This document shows positions 10,597-22,100 of a stretch of 64,000 bases of DNA, piece by piece. The stretch is from Monosiga brevicollis MX1 (taxonomy: Eukaryota > Opisthokonta > Choanoflagellata > Craspedida > Salpingoecidae). The notes below the pieces were generated by a model. That model did not search any database. It saw nothing but the letters and a program-made list of their open reading frames with translations, and was not told the DNA's origin. How positions within the stretch are numbered: the stretch's first letter is position 1; each line of letters begins with the position of its first letter. The DNA lies in NCBI RefSeq assembly GCF_000002865.3, contig NW_001865039.1:2510764-2574763 (forward strand), read 5' to 3'. The translations under genes and the position numbers were made by a program.

Positions 10597-12607
10597 ATGG
10601 GCATTTTCTCCCTCGCTGTTCGGCCGACACTGCGCCATTTTCGCCCTCGCCACCTCTTGGCCCGTCCCACCCATTCGTTGTCCTCAAACTCAGACGTCAA
10701 CGCCAACCGCACCAACTCCAAGCCCACGAACTACCGCCGCGCCCTCATGGCTGCTGCCGTTACATCTGCCGTGGGCGCTGCCTGCCTCGACCAAACTCAG
10801 GCCGAGAAAGCTCATCTGCCCAAGAACAATGCCGAAGCCCTCGCCTCCACCCAAGCAGCCAGTGATCAGCCGTTTGACCAAGGCCAGCCACCCTCCACCG
10901 CTGCCGTCAGTCGGGCCATGCTCCCTGATGCTGCCAACCCAGCTGGCAACGTTCACGGTGGCACCATCCTCTCCATGGTGGACGAGGTGAGTGATCCGAG
11001 CCCTGCTGTGTCCGCTGCCTCGCAAGGGCTCCGCCGTCAAGCCAGCCTTGTTGGTGGTGCTGGTCGTGCGTGCGTCCATGGCCCAGCGCACCTAGCCCGT
11101 CTCCTATCGCTGCATTAATGCCTCCTTTTGCTTGATCAGGCTGGTTGGACTGCCGCAACCCGATACATGAATCAAAAGCACACCAAGGATGCCAAGCCTG
11201 CTTGTGCTTCACTGGCCCGCATTGAGAAAGTGGACTTTCTCAAGCCCATGTAGGCCTCCTCCTTTCCCTCCCTTTCTGTTGCCTTCAAGGGAAAAAGAAG
11301 CACATGCCATTGTCATTGTCTCATCTCATTGTTTTTCTTTGCCAATTTCCTCGTTCGCAGGTTTATTGGTGAGATTGCTGAGGTGACAGCGCAAGTGACG
11401 CACACCTCACCCCACTCGATTGAGGTTGAGGTCAATGTCGTGGCCGAGAACGTCATGACGGGACAGAAGCGCACAACCAACCGAGCTCGTGCTTGGTACG
11501 TGTCCAAGGAGTTTCGCAACGGTGGCAACGCCGTGTCGCGACTTCTGGACTCGTTTGGCCAGGATCCTCGTAAAAACATGCCCGGTAGCCGCGACCTTGA
11601 GAAGGATCCTGTCATGGCCGTCCCTCGGATGAAATACGCTTCCGAGGCCGAAATGCAAGCCGGTCTTGCCCGCTATGAGAAGCAAAAGCAATCTCGTACG
11701 TGCCATCATCGCCCACCTGACAAGTCTCGTTTCAAACCGGCTATCCAGCACGGAGCACCACAGACGTTCATCCGAGGGAGAGTGTTTGCTCACCTCTGGC
11801 ATTGTTCCTTTCGACCCCAGGCGATGATCGTGACACCATCGCGAGCCAGCATCCCGTTGAGGAGGGTGATGCCACTCTGATTCACGTCCTGCATCCCAGC
11901 GATTGCCATGCGAATGGTGTCGCACAAGCCGGTGCTGTCCTCAAGCTGAGTATGTTCTCGTTCTCGTGACCTATTTTACGCCACCCTTCCGTTTCCAGCT
12001 GACTTTGCTCACGCGTGTGGCTGATCCAATTGCCCCCTTTGAACATACAAATACAAACAGTGGACACAGCAGCTGGTGTCGTCTCAGTCCGTCACTGCCG
12101 CTCCAACGCTGTGACTGCATCTCTCGAGGCTGTTGACTTTATGCTTCCCCTGTACAACGGCGACTTGCTTGAGATTGCAGCGCGCCCCGTCTTCACTAGC
12201 AAACGGTGCGTGTAAATTCTTTGGACCTCTATGACACAACTTTTTGCAGAGGGCCAGCGCCCTTGTTGCACTTTGCTTGGAGTTTGATAGCGCCGCATTA
12301 CGACTCAACGTGTCTATGCACATGCATGTCCATGCCCGCCACTCTCCGCTCGGCCTTTTGACTCGCCCATAGGTCCATGGATGTGGAGGTGAACGTGTAT
12401 GCGCAGTCCTTGAACAAGGAAACCAAATCCTTGGCTGCGACTTCCATCTTCACCTTTGTTAGCCTGGACCGGAGCTACCGCGTGCAGGACGTTCCAGCCT
12501 TTGAGCCTCGGACCGATTCTCAGCGCGCACGCTTCGAGCTCGGACTCAAGCGCTACGAGACACGCAAGGCCGAGCGCGCTGAGGCAGCCAAAGCCACTAA
12601 AGCATAA
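10597..12607 (+). CDS. ACOT7: ACOT7-like double-hotdog acyl-CoA thioesterase
   Basis: It hydrolyses long-chain acyl-CoA to free fatty acid and CoA. Exons are 10597-10986, 11140-11249, 11361-11695, 11821-11949, 12061-12205 and 12373-12607, giving 447 residues in continuous phase. The first 30 or so residues are rich in Arg, Leu and Ser with no acidic residue, consistent with a mitochondrial presequence. Hotdog domain 1 has AGNVHGGTILSMVDE, with the catalytic-type Asn, and the characteristic DFLKPMFIGEI and SIEVEVNV. Hotdog domain 2 keeps KLMDTAAG, with the second-domain Asp, and RHCRSNAVTASLEAVDF. Its HGG motif, however, is replaced by NGVAQAG. The C-terminus is charged, as in animal ACOT7. 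The ATG chosen is the first Met of the presequence-like stretch. Confidence 0.93.
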
Positions 12608-12994
12608 ACGATTTTCTGCATGAACCCCTACTCTGTGTCTTCTTTTCCGTCCGCCCCGAGTCGTGACTTGTGATAGCCGCTTTCATCCTTTTTTGTCTTT
12701 GTACCACGCGCAAGCATGTGGAGCAACTGTCTTGATAGCGTCGTGCGTGTGCTTGTAGGTTTGAATTGCAATAATGACAATTGAATATGTCTTCCTTCAG
12801 ACACAAATACCCAGACCATCCAACACCAACGCCAACACCACACACACTGACAGCCATCCGAAATGCGCTGCCTGAGCTCTCTACTGTTGTCACGGCCACA
12901 CCGGACCCATGTGCATCCATCTGTCTTTGTCTGCACACGCGTGGATCGAAATCGAGACGACCACCCTCTTTTTCCGTAACCCTCTTTCGTCAAA

Positions 12995-13070
<76 letters not shown>

Positions 13071-13126
13071 CTGTTCATTTTTTTTTTTTTTTTTTTGGGG
13101 TGGGGCAGACAGACCAGACCGACAGG
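12608..13126. other. Intergenic region with a long GT microsatellite and T-tract
   Basis: This is the 3' flank of the ACOT7-like gene and the promoter and leader of XRN1. A GT run covers about 12997-13069 and a T-tract covers about 13078-13096. The T-tract is followed by GGCAG and further AG dinucleotides just before the XRN1 ATG, which resembles an acceptor site for a 5'-UTR intron. Confidence 0.7.
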
Positions 13127-16100
13127 ATGGGTGTACCCCGGCTGTTCAAGCTGCTGGTGGAGCGGTACCCAGCCATTCTGCGTGGGACGGAGGAGCATCC
13201 CATGCCGGAGTTTGACAATTTCTATCTCGATTTTAACGGCATTGTGCACAACTGCACTCATGGCAACGAGGGCGATGTGCGCAAGTCGTCTCAAGTCAGT
13301 GCAACTCACGCCAGGGCATGTGTAGATGTGCACAGCTCATGCCTGCACTTGTAGACCCCTTCTCGCTTCACCGCGGTTGCCCCGGTTGTCCGTCCTTATG
13401 CCCATGATTCCGTTTTCCCTGAGCTCAGGACATGATGATGGCAATTTTTCACGAGATCCAGACGCTCTTCGACATTATCCGTCCCCAGCGTCTCCTCTAC
13501 ATTGCCATCGATGGCGTTGTACGTGATGCTGACTCGAAACCCCACACAAGCCAGCCCGATGGAATGAACGACCAGATCCTTTGATAGTCCTCACTTCATG
13601 CTCCGTAGGCACCGCGCGCCAAGATGCAACAGCAACGCCAGCGCCGGTTCAAAGCTACTCGGGTGCGTTTACTGGCCTGCTCGGCGAGCCCTCGCCCTGT
13701 CCACGCCTACTGTGTGCGGCCATGCGTGCGCTTGTGGACATCAACTCGGGATGGTTAGTCCTGGCTCATCTTCTGTGGACTTTCTCGGCGCAAACCATTG
13801 CTGTGCGGATGCAGCCGAAGCAGGATCAAGAGGACAGCGAGGCCGCCCAGCAAATCACGGCCGTCGTGGCCCCACCCATGCCCGAGGAACATTTTGACAG
13901 CAATTGCATCACCCCGGGCACGGTACGTCAGGACTATGCGCCGAATCGGCGGGCTAAATGTTCGGGAAACAACACTCCAAATCGCCTTGTGTATCCACTG
14001 CATGGAAACTCGTGCAGCGGCAATGTCTAATGTATGTCATGCTTGCAGGAATTTATGGACCTTCTCCAGCGCCACCTCGTTTATTTCATCCAGCGCAAGG
14101 TGCCTTTAGCAATGTGCTTCCTGCGTGGCGCGGTGCCTCTTTTTTCTTGCGCGTGTTCATGACCATCAAATTGGCTCGCCTCGTCTGTTCCTGCGTCGCA
14201 TTCGCATGTCAGCTGGAAGAGGATGACGATTGGCGCAAGGTCGAGGTGGTGTTGAGCGGTCACCAGGTACTACCGATCGTGTGTCTTCAATGCATTGCTT
14301 CCAACTCATTCATGATATGATGTTCCTCGTGCAACATCACGATATCTCACCATGGCTGCCCAGGTTCCCGGCGAGGGCGAGCATAAGATTATGGACTTTA
14401 TTCGTTCACTCAAGTCGCAGCCAGCTTATGACCCAAATACTCGGCATTGCCTTCATGGGTAAGTTTGTTTGGCCACTTTACGGCCAAAGCGACTGTCATG
14501 TCTGACGAGAACACCCTCCTTGGCACAAACTTTCAGATGTTACCCTATGCTCACGCAAAACCGCTTCTGCTGTGCTTTCTGACACGCAGCTTGGATGCCG
14601 ATCTGATCATGCTGGCCCTGGCCACGCACGAACCCCACTTTGCCATTTTGCGCGAAAATACTGTTCGCCGCTCTTTCAACAGTAAAAACGTGAGTTGCAT
14701 GTTCATGGACTCACAAGCACGAGGCACTCGCCCTCTCACATGCAGGTTACACAACGCAGGTCCTGAACGATCAAGACCTGAGGGAGAGCAGCTTTCAGCA
14801 AACCGACGAGCGGCAGCTTTTGCATGTGGGCCTTCTTCGCGAATATATTGAAAAGGAGCTGAGCCTTCTGCAGATTCGCCCTTCCCTTCCCGATCGGCTC
14901 GCGGGCGATGCTGCTTCCTTGGTTGAGATGGTGCAAGCGGAGCGTGACCACCTGGAGCGACTGATCGACGACTTTATCTTTCTTACGTATGGTCACCTGC
15001 ACCTCAGCTCGCCCACAACGTCTACGCCATCCACGACGGCTTGCGTTTTGCACTCTTCTGTCTTGCTCACCTTGACGGTCGTATAATTCTGATGTTGCAG
15101 ATTCTTCTTGGGCAATGACTTTTTACCTTGCCTGCCCACATCGGACTTGGATGACGGGGGATTAGACGCCATCTTCAATGCTTATCGCGCAGCGCGCAAC
15201 CCGGATGCGGGCTGTGATTATCTCATTAATGCAGCCGACCCGTCCGTCAATGCAGCTTTTTTGCGCGAGGTACGTTGCTCGTATTCCAAGCCGAAATCCT
15301 CCCACGCGCCCCGATCTGGCTTCATCATATCCTTTCAACCTTCGATTCATGGGCTGTGATCTCATTGCACGCGATATCTTCTTTGGGGTGCAAAGGTCTT
15401 TGGTCAGTTTGTGCAGCGCGAGGACGCCGTCTTTGAGCGGTTGCAGCAACAACACAAGGAATACATGCGCAAACACCGCCCCCAGGCAGCGGCCGCTGCC
15501 CAGCGCGAGGCAGCTCAGGCGGCTCAAGCTACCCAGCCAGACCCGCATCCCACGTCCCCCACGCAAGAGCAGGCCGAGGCCGAGGCGCAAAGCGCTTCGG
15601 CCCGCTTGCTGAGCCTTGTGAAGGGAGCCAAAGCTCCCGCTTCAGAGGTGAGCATTGTTGGCAATGTCTGTGCATATCTGCTGGGATTAACACAGGACTC
15701 GATCAAAAGCAGCAAGCCTTTTGTCTCTTCATAAAGGGTTTTCTTTTCCTCGTGCGAGTTTTCGCAGGCTACTTCTACTTCGGCTACGCCCACCGACAAG
15801 CTAAAGGGGTTGCTGAAGAAGATGGGAGACGTTCAGCTCGCATCCGCTCAAGTTGGCGGCGAGACATCGACCGAGACAACAGCCCCCACCAACCAGGGTG
15901 AGCAGGAAGCCGAAGCAGCAGCAGAGGAGCAAGCCAAGACAGCCCACCATCGCGGCATGGAGCGCATTGTCGACTCTGATTCGTATCTGCAAGTCAAGTT
16001 CAAAGCCTTTCATGACGGCAAGGATGAACATCCATTTGATTCGCGCAAGGTTGTCCGTGAATATTTGCGCGGCCTGCACTGGACTCTGCACTACTATTTC

Positions 16101-18909
16101 CAGCAAGGCGTGGCCTCCTGGACTTGGATGTATCCTTTTTACGCAGCTCCTCTCCCTTCCTTGGTCTTGGCCCACCTGGACACCTGTTCAGACATTGGCT
16201 TTTCTGCTAGCGAGCCCGTCCTGCCGTTTGAGCAGCTTTTGGCAGTCCTGCCACCCGCTTCGTCTCAGTTGTTGCCGCCGCAGCTGGCTGCTCTCATGAC
16301 CTCCGACTTGCAACAGTACTATCCCGCTGACTATCCCATCATCCCTGACCCTCGCGGTCGGGAGTGGCGTGATGTCGCCATCATCCCTCCTATGGATTTG
16401 GCCACACTTCGAACTCATTACCGCGCTGCCGTGGAGCAATCAGCCCTGACCGAGGCTGAGTTGGAGCGTAACACCCTGCGCAACGCCCTGCTCTTCCGCT
16501 TCGACTCCAGTGTGCAAACTACCAATGCAGCCCCGAAAGCCTCACCACTGGAGACTCAACAGGTGCGCGTGGCTCAGCGTCCTTTCGCGCCTTGGCCAAT
16601 CCCGGGCGGCAAATTTGTACCTCGCGTGCCGGCTGGCTGCCACGTGGGACTGGTAGCCCCACCCCCCGCCTGGCCTACCTTCCGCTTCTTGCGGGCCTCT
16701 TGTCGCCTCGAAGCGGTTGGTGTGTGCACACTCTCGCATCCCAGCAAGCTGGACTCTCTTATCATGGCTCTGGAGTCTGGCCAGACCATGCCCACAGCCG
16801 TATCTGAAGAAGAGCGCGAGGCCCTTACCGAGGCGCGCGCCGATCCCACCAAGGCCGCTGATCTTGCGGTTGTGATTGCTAAAGCCCGCCGCGCGCAGTT
16901 AGCCCGCGTGTTGCTGGGAACTACACAGATGATTGGCTATCCATACCCCGGCATGGCCCGGGTTGAGGCAGCCATCGACGTAGAGGGTGCATGGCGCATC
17001 ACCAAGCGAGGTCATATCAACAAGGGCCCGGCAGATCGTCCATGGAGCGAGCAAGTTGGTGAGGTACAGCGTCATTTCTTGACCAAAAAGGGCATTGACG
17101 TGGGAGAGGTGGAGATGCTGCTCGAGGTGTCGCCGGTGATTGGTGTACAGGAGAACAGCGCCGGCCGCGTGACTCACGTCTTTGCAGAGGAGCCAGTGCG
17201 TGTGCCTGTTCACGTTATTCCCCGCGCGACACCTCGGGCCGATCCACGCTTCGTCGAGGGCATGGCTGTGGATTCAGCCGCCGAAGCCGGCAAAGTTGAT
17301 TCTCGATGGGGTCGGACCCAGCGCGTGATCATGCTGGGTGAGGCACAATACGGTTACGTGGCTAGCATTGTGGACCAGCGCAAGTCCGGCAGCGGTGAGC
17401 TCAAGAGCGTCAGCGTCAAAGTCCTGATTGACAGGGAGAGTCGTGCCTTGCAGCACTTAGAAAAGGCAGCCAGCGAGCAAGCACATCGTCGCGCACGCTG
17501 GATCAAGGCGCACGATGTGGCGCGTGATGTGGGTATCAGTTCGCTAGTGTTGTCTCGGTTGGCGGGCGCCATCATGGTGGCCGTTGATGGGGATAACGTG
17601 GTATGCCTGGGATTGGGTCTGAAATACGCGCGTCGCCGCATGTCTGTACCCGAGTATTGTCGTCAGTCGGCTGATCCGCGCCGGGAAGGGCAGATGGTGT
17701 GGGAGTTTTCCGAAGAAGCGGTCGCGCTTTTTCGCGCTTTCAAGGAGCGATGCGGTGACTTATTGGAGGCGGTGGAAGCGTCGCCCAAGGAGGACACCTA
17801 CAACGTGTATCGCTTGTTCATGAACCATGACAAGCCCCTTGCACGCCTCATTGAGATTCTCCGCTGGATTGCTGAGCAGCCGTCGTCCAAGCTGCCGCTA
17901 GCACCATCAACTAGCCGGGCCTTGCCCACCACCTCGATCGTTGCACTCGAAGAGCGAGCGCAGGCCGTGCAACAAGTAAGTGGGCCGTCTTTGGGTATTC
18001 TGTGCACCCCGCACTCCATGGCTATGCACGTGTGTGGGGTACGGACAAGAATAGCTCACACTTTTATGTCACTTTTCTGCGTTTCTTTGCTCAGCAATCA
18101 TCAGGTCGGGCGGTCACAGTGGATAACCTGGCGCTCTCGGCTGCCCTGCTGCCCATCGCTTATGGACGTGTTGACAAGAAGGTGCGCCTTTTACGGTCAT
18201 GCCGCATGTTGGCAACAAAAAAACAAAAACAAAAACCAAAAAAAAAAAAAGGAGCATCAAACGCGAGATCAATCGCGTGCCCAAACCTCACGTGACTGTT
18301 GCTGCCTCGGGATGCCTTGATGGTAGTCTGATTTCCGCCTTGGTGATCGTGTGGTGAATGCACGGTCGTACGGCGCGGTTCCGTTTGGACACCGCGGTAC
18401 CGTCGTTGGGCTGTGGAAGGGCATGGCGGAAATTCTTTTTGATGAGCCCTTCCTTGGGGGTAGCAACCTGGGCAATCGGTAGGTGCTTCGTTCATGCCCG
18501 CCTGTTGAAGGTCATGGCGTGCTTTGTGGAACACGTGGCCAACCTGCTGGGTCGTGGTGGTAGGGGGGCCTTTTTCTCACAACCCTGATTTGATTCATTG
18601 TATGTGCTACGAACTTGGTTAGCTGTCGGGATTTTCGTGGCGCGTCCCTGCCGTTGTGGTGTCTGCTCAATCTGACGCACAAGGAGGGCCTCGTGACGGA
18701 GGCTGCTGCTGCTGCTGCTTCCAGCGGGTACGTCTAGACTTTTTTTGAGCCATGCTTGCATTGGGCTCCATTTGATATTTGCCTCTGCCTCTTTGGTTGG
18801 TTCTATCGCCAAATTTTTTAGCCAGAGTAACAAGAAGAAGAAGAAAAAGGCCGGAGCAAACGCCAGCGGCGCGGCGCCGAAGAACCCATTCGAACTCTTG
18901 ATGCAGTAA
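13127..18909 (+). CDS. XRN1: 5'-3' exoribonuclease 1
   Basis: This is a cytoplasmic processive exoribonuclease that degrades decapped mRNA. Sixteen exons give 1335 residues: 13127-13294, 13429-13518, 13609-13662, 13815-13922, 14049-14099, 14213-14266, 14364-14458, 14590-14689, 14760-14986, 15101-15269, 15396-15647, 15768-17975, 18095-18181, 18327-18478, 18623-18727 and 18822-18909. The N-terminus is [15 protein letters not shown]. The catalytic CR1 and CR2 regions show [50 protein letters not shown] and [12 protein letters not shown]. The PAZ/Tudor, winged-helix and SH3-like regions follow ([20 protein letters not shown]). The protein ends soon after, with a lysine run and the tail NPFELLMQ. 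It therefore lacks the long disordered C-terminus of metazoan XRN1 (about 1700 residues). The exon at 15396-15647 carries an Ala/Gln-rich insert. It is convergent with the two-pore channel gene. Confidence 0.94.
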
Positions 18910-19142
18910 GACTAGATTGCACCACCAATCCAAGAAGCTTCGCCAAGGTCTCATCAAAGCTCGCACTTGGACCTTTTCCTTCAAACGACCGTTTTCCTCA
19001 AATGCCGTCCTACTACCTCAATTGATCTCTTCCGACGACAAAACAAAGAAGAGAAATTAATAAAAATGAAAGCACTCGCTTTCCAAAGTACAGGGGCTGC
19101 TCTGCAGCTCAGCATGTTATAAACAGACATGCAACTCAATCA

Positions 19143-22100
19143 TTATGCAGTGGAGGAATCGAGGTCATCCTCTTGAGACTCGTTATCAAGGCTTGCGGGT
19201 TGATTTCGAACCATGTCAATGGGATCGTGGTCCGCTTGCAGTGCCAACAAAATCGAGCGGCGATCCATGTCCGGCAAGCGTCGTAGCTGTAGAATTATGT
19301 CCATGAGACTTTGCTCAGAGAGAGGGGCGGAGCCGTCCAGGCGGCGTAAAGGCACATCGGAAGATGCCTGTGTTCGAGATCGCTGTCGGAGGCCATCTTC
19401 ACCAGGCTCAACAGCCATTGTTGCCAGCTGATGTGTGGCAAAGGGCCCGGTTACAGCTCCTTCCGATCGGGTATGAAGACGTGAGCGGCGTGGCGGCGCG
19501 GAGCTCGCGCTGACTTCGGACGAAGTGTCGGGCGTTAGAGATGCATTGCCCCGGGTTGGCGTTTGGCGTGTAGGTGGGGTCGGCGAAGATGGGACTGAGC
19601 CTTGGTGGAGGAGCGGGGCAGCAGCGGCTAAAATGGATGGGCGGGGCCACTTGCTACCGGCCTGTCGGAGTACGCGAAAGTCTGTCTGATCCAGAGTCTC
19701 GTGCAAGCGTTGTGTCTCGAAGGAGGGCAGCACCCAAGGAAGGCGATGAATGGCTTCTCCCATCATGGTGGTGAACATGACCGTTTTGTTGCTATTGCTA
19801 AAGAGCGGACTGTAGCGACCCAAACGGCGTTCACGCTTGAACGAATCGGATAGGGTCTGGATGTGACGACCACGATTCGCTATCAAGGGTTCCAAGCTGA
19901 CAACGACCAAACAAAGGCGACAGAGTGAGCTCGGAGATAGGAGACAAACCACCCGGCCGGCAAATGGAAACCCTTTTGTAGGCAGAACTCAGCTGAAACG
20001 CTGAAAAGTAACGATCAAGCATCTCACCTTGACCGCATGACTTCGTCTTCATGACACCAGGTCTTGATTTCATCGTGAAAGATGAGGAGCTGGCAATCAT
20101 ACATGTTGTGGTGCCGCAAGCCCTGGAAGACCACTTCCTCTTCATCAGCCCGTATAAAATCGTCACCTCCAAACGGTTCACTTTCGTCATCCATATCTGA
20201 GCGTGAAAGCCGCACTTGCACCACCTCGAGGACTCCATCATCTCCTAAAGTGGCCACATTTGAATCAGCTCGAGCTGTGCAAGTTGCAAGCCGAGACCAA
20301 TGCATCCGTCACTTTATGAGGCTCCCGTGGACACAGACAAACAGACAAACAGGCAAACAGACAAACAGACAACATAATTTGAATGCACTTCAACGAGCAA
20401 CCAACCCTCTGCCGTGCCATCTTCAAGAGAACGTTGAAAATTTGTTTGAGAGGCAAATGATTCGAGAATAAACGCCACCACCACATTCAACACCACGTTC
20501 TACGTTGGATGAGGGAAGCACGCAATCAGAGTAGGCAAGCGAATAAGCAGGGCGTCAAGGTGTGTGAGGATTCGTTGCATCGCATCCAACGCCATACTTG
20601 GCTTGAGAACGGATGGGACGTACCACCGTGAGTATGTAGAAGAGCATAAAGTATGCATGGGCCCACGTGTTGGTCACTGCTACAAAGCCGTTCATGATCA
20701 CAAACCTGCGCAAGCAAGTTTACGAAAGATGAGGGAGACAGAGAGAGAAAGAGAGAGAGAGAGAAAGACGAAGAAAAAACAACTACACACCAATTATTGA
20801 CAATCATCAGCTCAAATAGAGTCACGTAGGCGTTGAAGATATCATCAAAGTTGTTCAGGTAGTAGCGGTCCACCGCGGTGGCATTGGAGTAGTAGTCACC
20901 ACAACAACCCTAATTCAGAAGAGCATGACAGAAAGGAGCTTAGCAAGTCGGTTGACCGATAGGGCTCGGTAGATGTGCAGTGGAAGGGAGGCGCGTGAGT
21001 GTCAGCCGCTTGAGACTTGCCGGGTAGACGCGTCCGGCAAACAGAGCAATGCCCATGATGGCAAACGAATAGTAAACCAAAACCAAGACTACAATATAGC
21101 TTGAAAGCATGGGGACAAGGGAGAAGACGGTGCCAAGAACCTATGTGCACGGCAGACCATTGAGGTCAGGTCAAGCCTAGCGGAAAGCGAGTGCTTTGCT
21201 CGGTTTGTGACAGTAGGCCGGGTCACTCACTTCGCGAAAACGCCTTTTGACCTTGAAAAGGCGCAGCATACGAATTTGACGCAGCGAGAGGAAGATGTTG
21301 GTTGAATTGGGCAAGAGCAATCCAATGGTGCTCAAGGTAGTCACCAAAAGGTCGAGCCGGTTCCAGTTATCACGGAGGTAATCCCAGGGCCCCAAGCCGA
21401 CAAACTTGATGACAATTTCCAGCCAGAAGACGACCAAGAAGATGGTATCAATAGTCTGTGTTTCGGGGTACCTGGATTGCCGCGCATCTTCTGCGGAGAC
21501 AATGCCGGCGTAATAGAAGACCAAGCACCTGGTACACGACACCACCAGCAATTGAGTCGCAGGCGCAGGTTACGTGGAGCACTTGAAGCACTTGCGAGGC
21601 TTGCTTCGGTAAGGGCCTAATTGCGTGACGATTCGGCACCTACGTGTTCAGGAGGATGATAAAGCCCATGCCATAGTTGAAGATGGGATGCTGAACTGCA
21701 TCACGGATACGACTGCGAATCTGGCGAAAGGTCATTGGGTTGTAGCGACTGGCAGAATCGAAAAGGGGTCGCATGAGGAAGGAATGCGCGAGGCCGCGGG
21801 TGAGACGAAGCGGTGCAGTGTAAGGCGCGTGGGGCGGACCTGAAAAACCCATGATGCTCGTCATCGTTCTTGATCTGCTTCCAGACCAAGGTCTCGTACA
21901 TATAAAAGTTGTATAGCTCCTACAGCGCAGCGGAAACGGGGTAGCAGGATTGGTGTGGGTGCTGGGCGCAAGACGAGGGACCGTTTCCAACGCAGGTGTA
22001 AGTGATTACAAACCCGAAGGTTGATGGCACCACTCTCGCTCTGGTTAAGGGCCAGGAACATGAGCTTGACTTGCAACGGGGTAAAGCGGCGCTTGCGGTG

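Noticed and set aside
18095-18320. Reading straight through from XRN1 exon 13 into the downstream frame
   Set aside because: It quickly becomes Lys/Gln low complexity and stops. Splicing from 18181 to 18327 restores the conserved DRVVNAR segment.
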